Positions 57,200-64,000 of a stretch of DNA of 64,000 nt are shown here, in pieces. How positions within the stretch are numbered: the stretch's first letter is position 1; each line of letters begins with the position of its first letter. A model generated the notes under the pieces. It worked only from the letters and a program-made list of their open reading frames with translations. It searched no databases and had not been told where the DNA came from. Made by a program: the position numbers and the translations under genes. Source of the stretch: Streptomyces abikoensis (GTDB lineage: Bacteria > Actinomycetota > Actinomycetes > Streptomycetales > Streptomycetaceae); contig NZ_BMRT01000004.1 of assembly GCF_014648775.1 (NCBI RefSeq), forward strand, positions 558,001 through 622,000, given 5' to 3'.

Positions 57200-57482
57200 T
57201 TTTACACCCCTTATGCCTGGAGACCTAGATCACAGCGATTGGGGGGTAACCATCATGGGGGGGCATTGGTCTAACCAGGCAGTGCTGGATCGTCTTGGGG
57301 GACGAACCGGCCACGCGTGGCCGGGGCACGTACCCGGGGAGCTTTGAGCGGCCCTCCCGTACGTACGCGTCCCGGCAGATCGCGTCCGCCGGCTCCCGGC
57401 CGGATCCCGTGGGGGGAATCCGTGCCGGGGCAGGGAAGCGCCTCGCTCCGACCCGTGGGGGGATCGGAGACGGGGCGCTTTT
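57200..57482 (+). ncRNA. Candidate small RNA between copZ and citrate synthase
   Basis: The 448-bp gap 57146-57593 has no convincing ORF. A low-GC start (TTTTACACCCCTTATG, ~57201), a region with inverted segments (GGCCACGCG/TGGCC) and the U-tailed terminator at 57437-57482 indicate a plus-strand transcript. S. coelicolor has a small RNA reported beside its citrate synthase gene; identity with this is not established. The promoter is uncertain. Confidence 0.35.
57437..57482 (+). terminator. Rho-independent terminator of candidate small RNA
   Basis: AGCGCC-TC-GCTCCGA pairs with TCGGAG-AC-GGGGCGCT, then TTTT. The U-run orients it to the plus strand. Confidence 0.85.
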
Positions 57483-57519
57483 CATTGCCCGCTTTCATCA
57501 CCCGCATTGCCCGCACACG

Positions 57520-57559
57520 CGAGAGGCGCCCCGCACCGGACGGTGCGGGGCGCCTCTCG
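57520..57559. terminator. Citrate synthase terminator (perfect 18-bp stem)
   Basis: CGAGAGGCGCCCCGCACC and its complement with a GGAC loop, ~35 bp after the gltA stop. No U-run. Confidence 0.9.
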
Positions 57560-57593
57560 TACGCCTGTGGAGCGGCTCCGTGGAGCCTTCCGG

Positions 57594-58883
57594 CTAGCGG
57601 CGCTCGACGGGGACGAAGTCGCGCTCGACGACGCCCGTGTAGATCTGGCGCGGGCGGCCGATGCGGGAACCCGGCTCCTTGATCATCTCGTGCCACTGGG
57701 CGATCCAGCCGGGGAGCCGGCCGAGCGCGAACAGCACGGTGAACATCTCCGACGGGAAGCCCATGGCCCGGTAGATCAGACCGGTGTAGAAGTCCACGTT
57801 CGGGTAGAGGTTGCGCGAGACGAAGTAGTCGTCGTTGAGCGCGTGCTCCTCGAGCTTGAGCGCGATGTCGAGCAGCTCGTCGCTCTTGCCCAGGGCGGAG
57901 AGGACGTCGTGCGCCGCGGCCTTGATGATCTTCGCGCGGGGGTCGAAGCTCTTGTAGACCCGGTGGCCGAAGCCCATCAGGCGGACGCCGTCCTCCTTGT
58001 TCTTCACCTTGCGGATGAAGGCGTCGACGTCGCCGCCGGAGGCCTGGATGGACTCCAGCATCTCCAGGACGGCCTGGTTGGCGCCGCCGTGCAGCGGGCC
58101 CCACAGGGCGTTGATGCCCGCGGAGATCGACGCGAAGAGGTTGGCCTGCGAGGAGCCGACCAGGCGCACCGTCGAGGTGGAGCAGTTCTGCTCGTGATCG
58201 GCGTGGAGGATCAGCAGCTTGTCCAGGGCGCTGACGACGACCGGGTCCAGCTCGAACTCGGCGGCGGGCACCGAGAAGGTCATGCGCAGGAAGTTCTCGA
58301 CGTAGCCGAGGTCGTTGCGCGGGTAGACGATCGGGTGACCGATCGACTTCTTGAACGCATAGGCCGCGATCGTCGGCAGCTTGGCCAGCAGCCGGATCGT
58401 CGACAGGTGGCGCTGCTTCTCGTCGAACGGGTTGTGGCTGTCCTGGTAGAAGGTCGACAGCGCGCTGACCACGGAGGACAGCATCGCCATCGGGTGGGCG
58501 TCACGCGGGAAGCCGTCGAAGAACCGCTTGACGTCCTCGTGCAGCAGCGTGTGCTGGGTGATCTCACCCTTGAAGGTCGCCAGCTCGTCGACGGTGGGCA
58601 GCTCGCCGTTGATCAGCAGGAACGCGGTCTCGAGGAACGAGCTGCGCTCGGCCAGCTGCTCGATCGGGTAACCGCGGTAGCGGAGGATGCCCTGCTCGCC
58701 GTCGAGGTAGGTGATCGCGGATTTATAGGCGGCGGTGTTGCCATAGCCGGAGTCCAGGGTCACCAGACCGGTCTGGGCACGCAGCTTGCCGATGTCGAAG
58801 CCCTTGTCGCCGACAGTGCTGTCGACCACCGGGTAGCTGTACTCGCCGTCCCCGTACCGCACTACTACAGAGTTGTCGCTCAC
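57594..58883 (-). CDS. gltA: Citrate synthase
   Basis: 429 aa from GTG 58883, RBS GAGGGATG. The type II signature is clear: H-A-D-H-E-Q-N-C-S-T-S-T, L-W-G-P-L-H-G-G-A-N and G-F-G-H-R-V-Y carry catalytic His and substrate Arg/His, and R-N-L-Y-P-N-V-D-F carries the late Asp. It condenses oxaloacetate and acetyl-CoA. It faces the candidate sRNA convergently and precedes recD2 (minus) on the chromosome. Confidence 0.97.
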   Translation of the reverse strand: MSDNSVVVRYGDGEYSYPVVDSTVGDKGFDIGKLRAQTGLVTLDSGYGNTAAYKSAITYLDGEQGILRYRGYPIEQLAERSSFLETAFLLINGELPTVDELATFKGEITQHTLLHEDVKRFFDGFPRDAHPMAMLSSVVSALSTFYQDSHNPFDEKQRHLSTIRLLAKLPTIAAYAFKKSIGHPIVYPRNDLGYVENFLRMTFSVPAAEFELDPVVVSALDKLLILHADHEQNCSTSTVRLVGSSQANLFASISAGINALWGPLHGGANQAVLEMLESIQASGGDVDAFIRKVKNKEDGVRLMGFGHRVYKSFDPRAKIIKAAAHDVLSALGKSDELLDIALKLEEHALNDDYFVSRNLYPNVDFYTGLIYRAMGFPSEMFTVLFALGRLPGWIAQWHEMIKEPGSRIGRPRQIYTGVVERDFVPVERR

Positions 58884-59052
58884 GTCATCCCTCACCGACG
58901 TTGTGCCTCTTCTTCGAGGTGCCCTGACTACCCCTACCTTCCCCCATTTGGACGATGTACGTGCACTCGGGGTCGGCCATAGGGCCCAAGGACGGCACTC
59001 AGTGCCGCCCAGCCTGCCCATCCTGCCCCCTTCGCCCTGATTGGTAAACCGG

Positions 59053-61281
59053 TCAGAGACGAACACCACCTTCCGCGAGCCGGAAGTCCAGCGCCGTACA
59101 GCGCCGCCCCGCCGAGACCGTGCGCACCGCCTGGCCCAGGGCACGCCGTGACCCCACCAGCACCACGAGCTTCTTCGCCCTCGTGACGGCGGTGTAGAGG
59201 AGGTTGCGCTGAAGCATCATCCAGGCACCCGTGGTGACGGGGATCACCACCGCCGGGTACTCGCTGCCCTGGGAGCGGTGGATGGTCACCGCGTAGGCGT
59301 GGGCGAGCTCGTCGAGCTCATCGAAGTCGTAGCCGACCTCCTCGTCCTCGTCGGTGCGCACGGTCAGCCGCTGCTCGACCTCGTCCAGCGCCGTGACCAC
59401 GCCGACCGTGCCGTTGAAGACGCCGTTCTCGCCCTTCTCGTAGTTGTTGCGGATCTGGGTGACCTTGTCGCCGACGCGGAAGACCCGGCCGCCGAAGCGG
59501 CGCTCGGGCAGATCGGGGCGGGCGGGTGTGACGGCCTGCTGGAGCAGCCCGTTGAGGGTGCCGGCGCCGGCCGGGCCACGGTGCATGGGGGCCAGCACCT
59601 GGACGTCGCGGCGGGGGTCGAGGCCGAACCTCGCGGGGATGCGCCGGGCCGCCACGTCCACCGTCAGCCGGCCCGCCTCCTCGGTGTCCTCCTCGACGAA
59701 GAGGAAGAAATCCGCCATGCCCTGAGTGATGGGCGGGACGCCGGAGTTGATGCGGTGGGCGTTGGTGACCACACCGGACTGCTGGGCCTGCCGGAAGATC
59801 CGGGTGAGCCGGACCGCCGGGACGGGGCTGCCGGGGGCCAGCAGGTCGCGCAGCACCTCCCCGGCGCCTACCGACGGCAGCTGGTCCACATCGCCGACCA
59901 GCAGCAGGTGCGCGCCGGGGGCGACGGCCTTCACCAGCTTGTTGGCCAGCAGCAGGTCCAGCATCGACGCCTCGTCGACGACCACCAGATCGGCGTCCAG
60001 CGGCCGGTCCCGGTCGTAGGCGGCGTCGCCGCCGGGCTTGAGCTCCAGCAGCCGGTGGACGGTGGAGGCGTCGGCGCCGGTGAGCTCGGCGAGCCGTTTG
60101 GCGGCGCGGCCGGTGGGCGCGGCCAGCACCACCTTGGCCTTCTTGGCCCGGGCCAGCTCCACCACGGACCGGACGGTGAAGGACTTGCCGCAGCCCGGGC
60201 CCCCGGTGAGGACGGCGACCTTGCTGGTGAGCGCGAGCCGGACCGCCTCCTGCTGCTCGGGCGCCAGCTCGGCCCCCGTGCGCCCCGCGAGCCAGGCCAG
60301 GGCCTTGTCCCACTGGACGTCCCGGAAGGCCGCCAGACGGTCGTCCGGGGCCTTCAGCAGCCGGGTCAGCTGGGCGGCGAGGGAGAGCTCCGCGCGGTGG
60401 AAGGGGACCAGGTAGACGGCGGTGACCGGCTCCCCTCCGTCGGGGCCGGGCACTCTCTCGCGGACCACTCCCGCGCCGTCCGGCCCGTCCTCCGCCAGCT
60501 CGGCCAGGCAGTCGATGACCAGCCCCGTGTCGACCTGGAGCAACTTCACCGCGTCCGCGATCAGTTGCTCCTCGGGGAGGAAGCAGTGCCCCTGGTCGGT
60601 GGACTGGGACAGGGCGTGCCGCAGACCGGCCTTGGCCCGCTCGGGGCTGTCGTGCGGGATGCCGACCGACTGGGCGATGCGGTCGGCGGTGAGGAAGCCG
60701 ATGCCCCACACGTCGGCCGCCAGCCGGTAGGGCTCCTCGCGGACGACGGTGATGGAGGCGTCGCCGTACTGCTTGTAGATGCGCACGGCGATGGAGGTGG
60801 AGACGCCGACGCCCTGGAGGAAGACCATGACCTCCTTGATGGCCTTCTGCTCCTCCCAGGCGGCCCCGATCGACCTGGTCCGCTTGGGGCCTAGGCCGGG
60901 CACCTCGATCAGGCGCGCGGGCTCCTTCTCGATGACGTCGAGGGTGTCCGTGCCGAAGTGGCCGACGATGCGGTCGGCGATGCGCGGCCCCACGCCCTTG
61001 ATGAGGCCGGACCCCAGGTAGCGGCGGATGCCCTGGATCGTGGCGGGCAGGACGGTGGTGTAGTTCTCCACGGTGAACTGCCTGCCGTACTGCGGGTGGG
61101 AGCCCCAGCGGCCCTCCATGCGCAGCGACTCGCCCGGCTGCGCGCCGAGCAGGGAGCCGACCACCGTGAGCAGATCACCGCCGCCGCGCCCGGTGTCGAC
61201 GCGCGCGACCGTGTAGCCGCTGTCCTCATTGGCGTAGGTGATCCGTTCCAGGACCCCTTCGACCACAGCCAGTTGCACCAT
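59053..61281 (-). CDS. recD2: RecD2-type 5'-3' DNA helicase
   Basis: 742 aa from ATG 61281, MVQLAVVEGV; longer upstream frames contain no conserved sequence. An N-terminal OB-like and HhH domain (G-L-I-K-G-V-G-P-R, V-P-G-L-G-P-K) precedes Walker A G-G-P-G-C-G-K-S, motif II V-V-D-E-A-S-M-L-D and late T-I-H-R-S-Q-G-S-E-Y and Y-T-A-V-T-R-A motifs. Unlike RecD of RecBCD, RecD2 acts alone in DNA repair. Confidence 0.95.
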   Translation of the reverse strand: MVQLAVVEGVLERITYANEDSGYTVARVDTGRGGGDLLTVVGSLLGAQPGESLRMEGRWGSHPQYGRQFTVENYTTVLPATIQGIRRYLGSGLIKGVGPRIADRIVGHFGTDTLDVIEKEPARLIEVPGLGPKRTRSIGAAWEEQKAIKEVMVFLQGVGVSTSIAVRIYKQYGDASITVVREEPYRLAADVWGIGFLTADRIAQSVGIPHDSPERAKAGLRHALSQSTDQGHCFLPEEQLIADAVKLLQVDTGLVIDCLAELAEDGPDGAGVVRERVPGPDGGEPVTAVYLVPFHRAELSLAAQLTRLLKAPDDRLAAFRDVQWDKALAWLAGRTGAELAPEQQEAVRLALTSKVAVLTGGPGCGKSFTVRSVVELARAKKAKVVLAAPTGRAAKRLAELTGADASTVHRLLELKPGGDAAYDRDRPLDADLVVVDEASMLDLLLANKLVKAVAPGAHLLLVGDVDQLPSVGAGEVLRDLLAPGSPVPAVRLTRIFRQAQQSGVVTNAHRINSGVPPITQGMADFFLFVEEDTEEAGRLTVDVAARRIPARFGLDPRRDVQVLAPMHRGPAGAGTLNGLLQQAVTPARPDLPERRFGGRVFRVGDKVTQIRNNYEKGENGVFNGTVGVVTALDEVEQRLTVRTDEDEEVGYDFDELDELAHAYAVTIHRSQGSEYPAVVIPVTTGAWMMLQRNLLYTAVTRAKKLVVLVGSRRALGQAVRTVSAGRRCTALDFRLAEGGVRL

Positions 61282-61417
61282 GCCCCGACGGTACCGCCGA
61301 GGACCGACAGGGCGTTCGGGCCTGTGGATAGCCGCCATTCCGCTTCCGCCCGGGCCCCACCGGGGGCGCCGGCGATCGGCGGCGGCCGGGGCGCGCGTGA
61401 TGTCGACGCGCATGATT

Positions 61418-61449
61418 CGAGGGGCCCGGTCCGACGACCGGGCCCCTCG
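61418..61449. terminator. Unassigned perfect hairpin between divergent genes
   Basis: A 14-bp stem CGAGGGGCCCGGTC/GACCGGGCCCCTCG with a CGAC loop, in the gap 61282-61663 between the divergent recD2 and isomerase genes. No gene ends here, so it may end a small unlisted transcript or shape a leader. The rest of the gap (61500-61663) is promoter-like and AT-richer; I see no clear ORF in it. Confidence 0.75.
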
Positions 61450-61663
61450 CGCTCCCCCCTGAACGGGCCTCCTCCGAATCCCCCCGGATCCCTCCCCGGG
61501 AAGCCCGATGTCCAATACGACCCCCGGGGGCCCCGCGAGGTTGCACCGATTTCAAGCTGTTATCAATCCGTTACTTACCGTAGGGAACCCCTGTTCGCTC
61601 CCCACCCCTCTCCCTGACGACGCCCACGCATTTCCCCCGCCCCCACGGGGAAGCGAAAGAGGC

Positions 61664-62470
61664 ATGAAGCTGGCCTTTTCGACCCTCGGCGTCCCCGGGA
61701 TGCCGCCCCGCGACGTGGTACGGCTCGCCGCCACCTGCGGTTACGACGGCGTGGAGCTGCGCGCCCACCCCGAGGAGCCCGTGCACCCGGGCATCTCCGC
61801 CGCACAGCGGGCGGCGGTGGCCATGGAGTTCGCGGACGCGGGCGTGACCGTCCTGGCCGTGGCCGGGTACGCCCGAGTGGCCGCCCCCGGGCCCGACGAG
61901 CCGGTGCTGGCGGAGCTCACCGAGCTGGTCCGGCTGGCGGGGGACGTCGGGGCGCCGTACGTACGGGTGTTCCCCGGCGGGGGCGAGCGGCCGGCGGAGG
62001 AGGCCGACGCGGCGGCCGCCCGCAGGCTCGGCTCGATCGCCCCGCTCGCCGCCGACACCGGCGTCCGCGTCCTGCTGGAGACCCACGACTCGCACCGGCG
62101 GGCCCAGGACGCCGTGCGCGTGCTGGGGCCCGTGGGACACCGCAGCGTGGGCGCCCTCTGGGACGTGCTGCACACCTGGCTGGGCGGCGAGCAACCGGCC
62201 GTCAGCCTCCCGGCGCTGGCTCCCCATCTGGGCTATGTGCAGGTGAAGGACGTCGCCTCGGCGGAGGACACCGCTCCGTTGCCGCTCGGGGCGGGGGTGC
62301 TGCCCCTGGGCGCCTGCGTCCGCGCCCTCAGCCGCGCGGGCTGGGACGGCTGGCTGAGCTGGGAGTACGAGAAGCGCTGGTATCCGGGGTCGGCCGCCTT
62401 TCCTCAGCTGGCGGGGGCGGGAGCGGAGTATCTGCGGGGGCTGGTCGCCGCCGCCCCGCGAGCGACGTGA
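61664..62470 (+). CDS. Sugar phosphate isomerase/epimerase-fold protein
   Basis: 268 aa from ATG 61664, with GAAAGAGG. The TIM-barrel AP-endonuclease-2-like signature is visible in F-S-T-L-G-V-P, V-L-L-E-T-H-D-S-H and L-W-D-V-L-H. A metal-binding Glu/Asp/His set is likely. It is related in fold to the iol-locus enzyme but not closely in sequence. Substrate unknown. Its 3' end overlaps the EamA gene. Confidence 0.85.
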   Translation: MKLAFSTLGVPGMPPRDVVRLAATCGYDGVELRAHPEEPVHPGISAAQRAAVAMEFADAGVTVLAVAGYARVAAPGPDEPVLAELTELVRLAGDVGAPYVRVFPGGGERPAEEADAAAARRLGSIAPLAADTGVRVLLETHDSHRRAQDAVRVLGPVGHRSVGALWDVLHTWLGGEQPAVSLPALAPHLGYVQVKDVASAEDTAPLPLGAGVLPLGACVRALSRAGWDGWLSWEYEKRWYPGSAAFPQLAGAGAEYLRGLVAAAPRAT

Positions 62471-63302
62471 GGGCGACGCCGCCCACCAGCAGCACCGCCG
62501 CGCACCAGCGCAGCGGGCTCACGTGCTCGCCCAGCAGCAGCGCCGCCGAGGACATGCCGAACACCGGCACCAGCAGCGAGAAGGGCGCGACGACCGACGC
62601 GTCGTAGGCGCGCAGCAGGTATCCCCACGCGCCGAATCCGAGCAGCGTGCTCACCCAGGCGACGAACAGCAGGGCGCCGACGCCGGTCCAGTCGAGGGAG
62701 CGCAGCGCCTCGGCGTCGGCGGCCGGTCCCTCGAACACGAGGGACAGTGCCAGCAGCGGCAGCACGGGCACGGTGCTGATCCACACGGTGAAGCGCAGGG
62801 CGTCCGGGGGCGAGGCCTTGCGGGTGAGGACGTTGGACACGCCCCAGAAGGCCGCCGCGCCCACGACCAGGGCGAAGCCCGTCAGCGGGCCGGAGGCGCC
62901 CTCGTCCACGGCGGCGACCGCGATGCCCGCCAGGGCCACGGCCATGCCCAGCAGCCTGCCGCGGCCGGGGCGTTCCGCCAGGGCGAGCGCGGCGAAGAGG
63001 GCGGTGAAGACCGCCTGGGCCTGGAGCACCAGCGAGGACAGTCCGGTGGGCATCCCGGCGTGCATGCCGACGAACAGCAGCCCGAACTTGCCGACCCCCA
63101 GCGCCAGGCCCACCCCGATGATCCACCGCCACTTCACCGGGGGCGGCCCGGCGAAGAAGACGGCGGGCACCGCCGCCGCGAGGAAGCGCAGCGCGCAGAA
63201 GAGCAGGGGCGGGAAGTGGTCGAGGCCGACGTGGATGACGACGAAGTTGACGCCCCAGAGGGCGGCGACCGCGACGGCCAGGGCGAGGTGCTGAGGACGC
63301 AT
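62328..63302 (-). CDS. EamA/DMT-family transporter
   Basis: 324 aa from ATG 63302 (63329 is an alternative), with ten hydrophobic helices in two EamA repeats (A-L-W-G-V-N-F-V near the start and A-F-W-G-V-S-N-V-L in the second half). It exports metabolites or amino acids. The last ~40 residues, Pro/Ser/Thr-rich, overlap the convergent isomerase gene by 143 bp, which suggests a tail gained by loss of an earlier stop. It is divergent from the LysR gene. Confidence 0.88.
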   Translation of the reverse strand: MRPQHLALAVAVAALWGVNFVVIHVGLDHFPPLLFCALRFLAAAVPAVFFAGPPPVKWRWIIGVGLALGVGKFGLLFVGMHAGMPTGLSSLVLQAQAVFTALFAALALAERPGRGRLLGMAVALAGIAVAAVDEGASGPLTGFALVVGAAAFWGVSNVLTRKASPPDALRFTVWISTVPVLPLLALSLVFEGPAADAEALRSLDWTGVGALLFVAWVSTLLGFGAWGYLLRAYDASVVAPFSLLVPVFGMSSAALLLGEHVSPLRWCAAVLLVGGVALTSLAGRRRPAPADTPLPPPPAEERRPTPDTSASRTPSSASRPSPRG

Positions 63303-63395
63303 GTGACGAGGATCCGATGCGTCAACCATGTAGCACCAGCACATGTTTCTTCATGATGGGATTCAGCAACGCTCAATATTGGGGGTCGGAGGACC

Positions 63396-64000
63396 ATGCT
63401 GGACCTGTCCCGTCTGCGTGCGCTGCACGCCGTCTCCGTGCACGGCTCGGTCAGCGCGGCGGCCGTCGCCCTGGGGTACACGCCCTCGGCCGTCTCGCAG
63501 TCGATCACGAAGCTGGAGCGGGAGACCCGCACCACCCTGCTGGAGCGCCGGGGGCGCGGGATCGCGCTGACCGACGCGGCGGTCCGGCTGGCGGAGGCGG
63601 CGCACGAGCTGCTGACGCTCGTCGAACGGGCCGAGACCGAGCTGGAGGAGCGGCGCGGGCTGCCGACGGGCCGGCTGACGGTCGGGGCGTTCGCTTCGGC
63701 CGCGCGCGGCCTGCTGCCCGGCGTGCTGGCCGCGCTGGCCCGGGCGCACCCGTCCCTGGACACCCGGCTGGTCGAGGTCGACCCCCACCTGTCCGTGGGC
63801 CTCGTGGAGCAGGGCGTGCTCGACCTGACCGTCACGTTCGAGTGGGACATCTCGCCGCTGCCCGTGCCCGAGGGCCTGGAGCGGATACGGGTGGGCGCCG
63901 ACCTCTGCGACATCCTGGTGCCCCGAGGCCACGAGCTCGCCGGGCGCGACGGGCTGTGCCACGCGGACCTGGAGGGGCAGCGCTGGATCAGCCAGCCGCC
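63396..64000 (+). CDS. LysR-type regulator (3' end outside window)
   Basis: ATG 63396 with GGAGG; the frame remains open to the window end. The N-terminal winged helix (S-R-L-R-A-L-H-A-V-S-V-H-G-S-V-S-A-A-A) and most of the substrate-binding domain (R-L-T-V-G-A-F-A-S-A) are present. It is divergent from the EamA exporter, which it probably controls. Confidence 0.93.
   Translation, partial: MLDLSRLRALHAVSVHGSVSAAAVALGYTPSAVSQSITKLERETRTTLLERRGRGIALTDAAVRLAEAAHELLTLVERAETELEERRGLPTGRLTVGAFASAARGLLPGVLAALARAHPSLDTRLVEVDPHLSVGLVEQGVLDLTVTFEWDISPLPVPEGLERIRVGADLCDILVPRGHELAGRDGLCHADLEGQRWISQP

Noticed and set aside
57230..57440. Cyclic-di-AMP (ydaO) riboswitch
   Set aside because: Some GGGAG/ACCCGGGG segments are reminiscent, but the order of conserved blocks did not match and no downstream target gene follows.
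60958..61617. Plus-strand open frame across the recD2 start
   Set aside because: Antisense to recD2 and rich in Ala/Arg/Gly with no motif or ribosome site.

Overview
The window is high-GC actinobacterial DNA and almost certainly comes from a Streptomyces chromosome. The evidence is strong G/C bias at third codon positions, many GTG starts and ATGA/GTGA overlaps, two short chaplins, a DynA/DynB-like dynamin pair, SsbB, a lasso peptide cluster and sortase E-type LAxTG anchoring. From memory, the order ssbB - dynamins - short chaplins - citrate synthase - recD2 resembles one arm of the S. coelicolor core chromosome. The lasso cluster and some neighbours look like accessory insertions.

Layout. 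1-4.1 kb: the end of a PknG-like kinase, then a PP2C phosphatase, a VWA protein and an FHA protein, several with zinc ribbons, forming one signalling operon. 4.1-9.1 kb: truncated haemoglobin, a conserved protein, a thioesterase, EttA, and a surface protein with a predicted internal Cys-Gln thioester and an LAxTG anchor. 9.3-13.5 kb: SsbB and two dynamin-like GTPases. 13.8-17.1 kb: tRNA-Arg(TCT), an HEICH metallopeptidase coupled to a DUF6545/MAB_1171c-type membrane protein, and an amidohydrolase. 17.1-24.3 kb: a NERD-UvrD helicase, a gene split by a 15-copy 7-bp tandem repeat, an NLR-like STAND ATPase with an amyloid-type N-terminal motif, and two chaplins, one with a His-rich tail. 24.5-29 kb: a PPTase, a catalytically degenerate prenyl synthase, a StyA-like flavoprotein and a CrcB-DUF190-CrcB operon. 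29-35.3 kb: a LysR regulator with a second-type sdhCAB operon and small regulator, membrane and zinc proteins. 35.4-40.3 kb: a complete lasso peptide cluster A-C-B1-B2-D, whose 35-aa precursor is encoded at 39950-40057. 40.4-46.6 kb: a sigma factor fused to a zinc finger, a membrane segment and a CAP domain, a PH-domain membrane protein, TetR and FUSC. 46.7-56.4 kb: a divergent myo-inositol catabolic locus. 56.6-64 kb: a small HTH protein, copZ with a CsoR-like operator, a candidate small RNA, citrate synthase, recD2, a sugar isomerase-fold protein, an EamA transporter and a truncated LysR gene.

How genes work together. The iol genes supply the kinase (IolC), an aldolase-like protein, isomerase (IolB), hydrolase (IolD) and semialdehyde dehydrogenase (IolA/MmsA) on one strand. 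Dehydrogenases and an isomerase-fold protein lie on the other strand, and both arms flank an intergenic region with repeated GTCCTTA motifs. The lasso genes form a self-contained ribosomal peptide pathway with its own exporter. The most unusual points are the unlisted lasso precursor, the repeat-split gene, the shared G-x3-G-x-V-x-Q pattern in the NLR and chaplins, the sigma-CAP fusion and the degenerate prenyl synthase.
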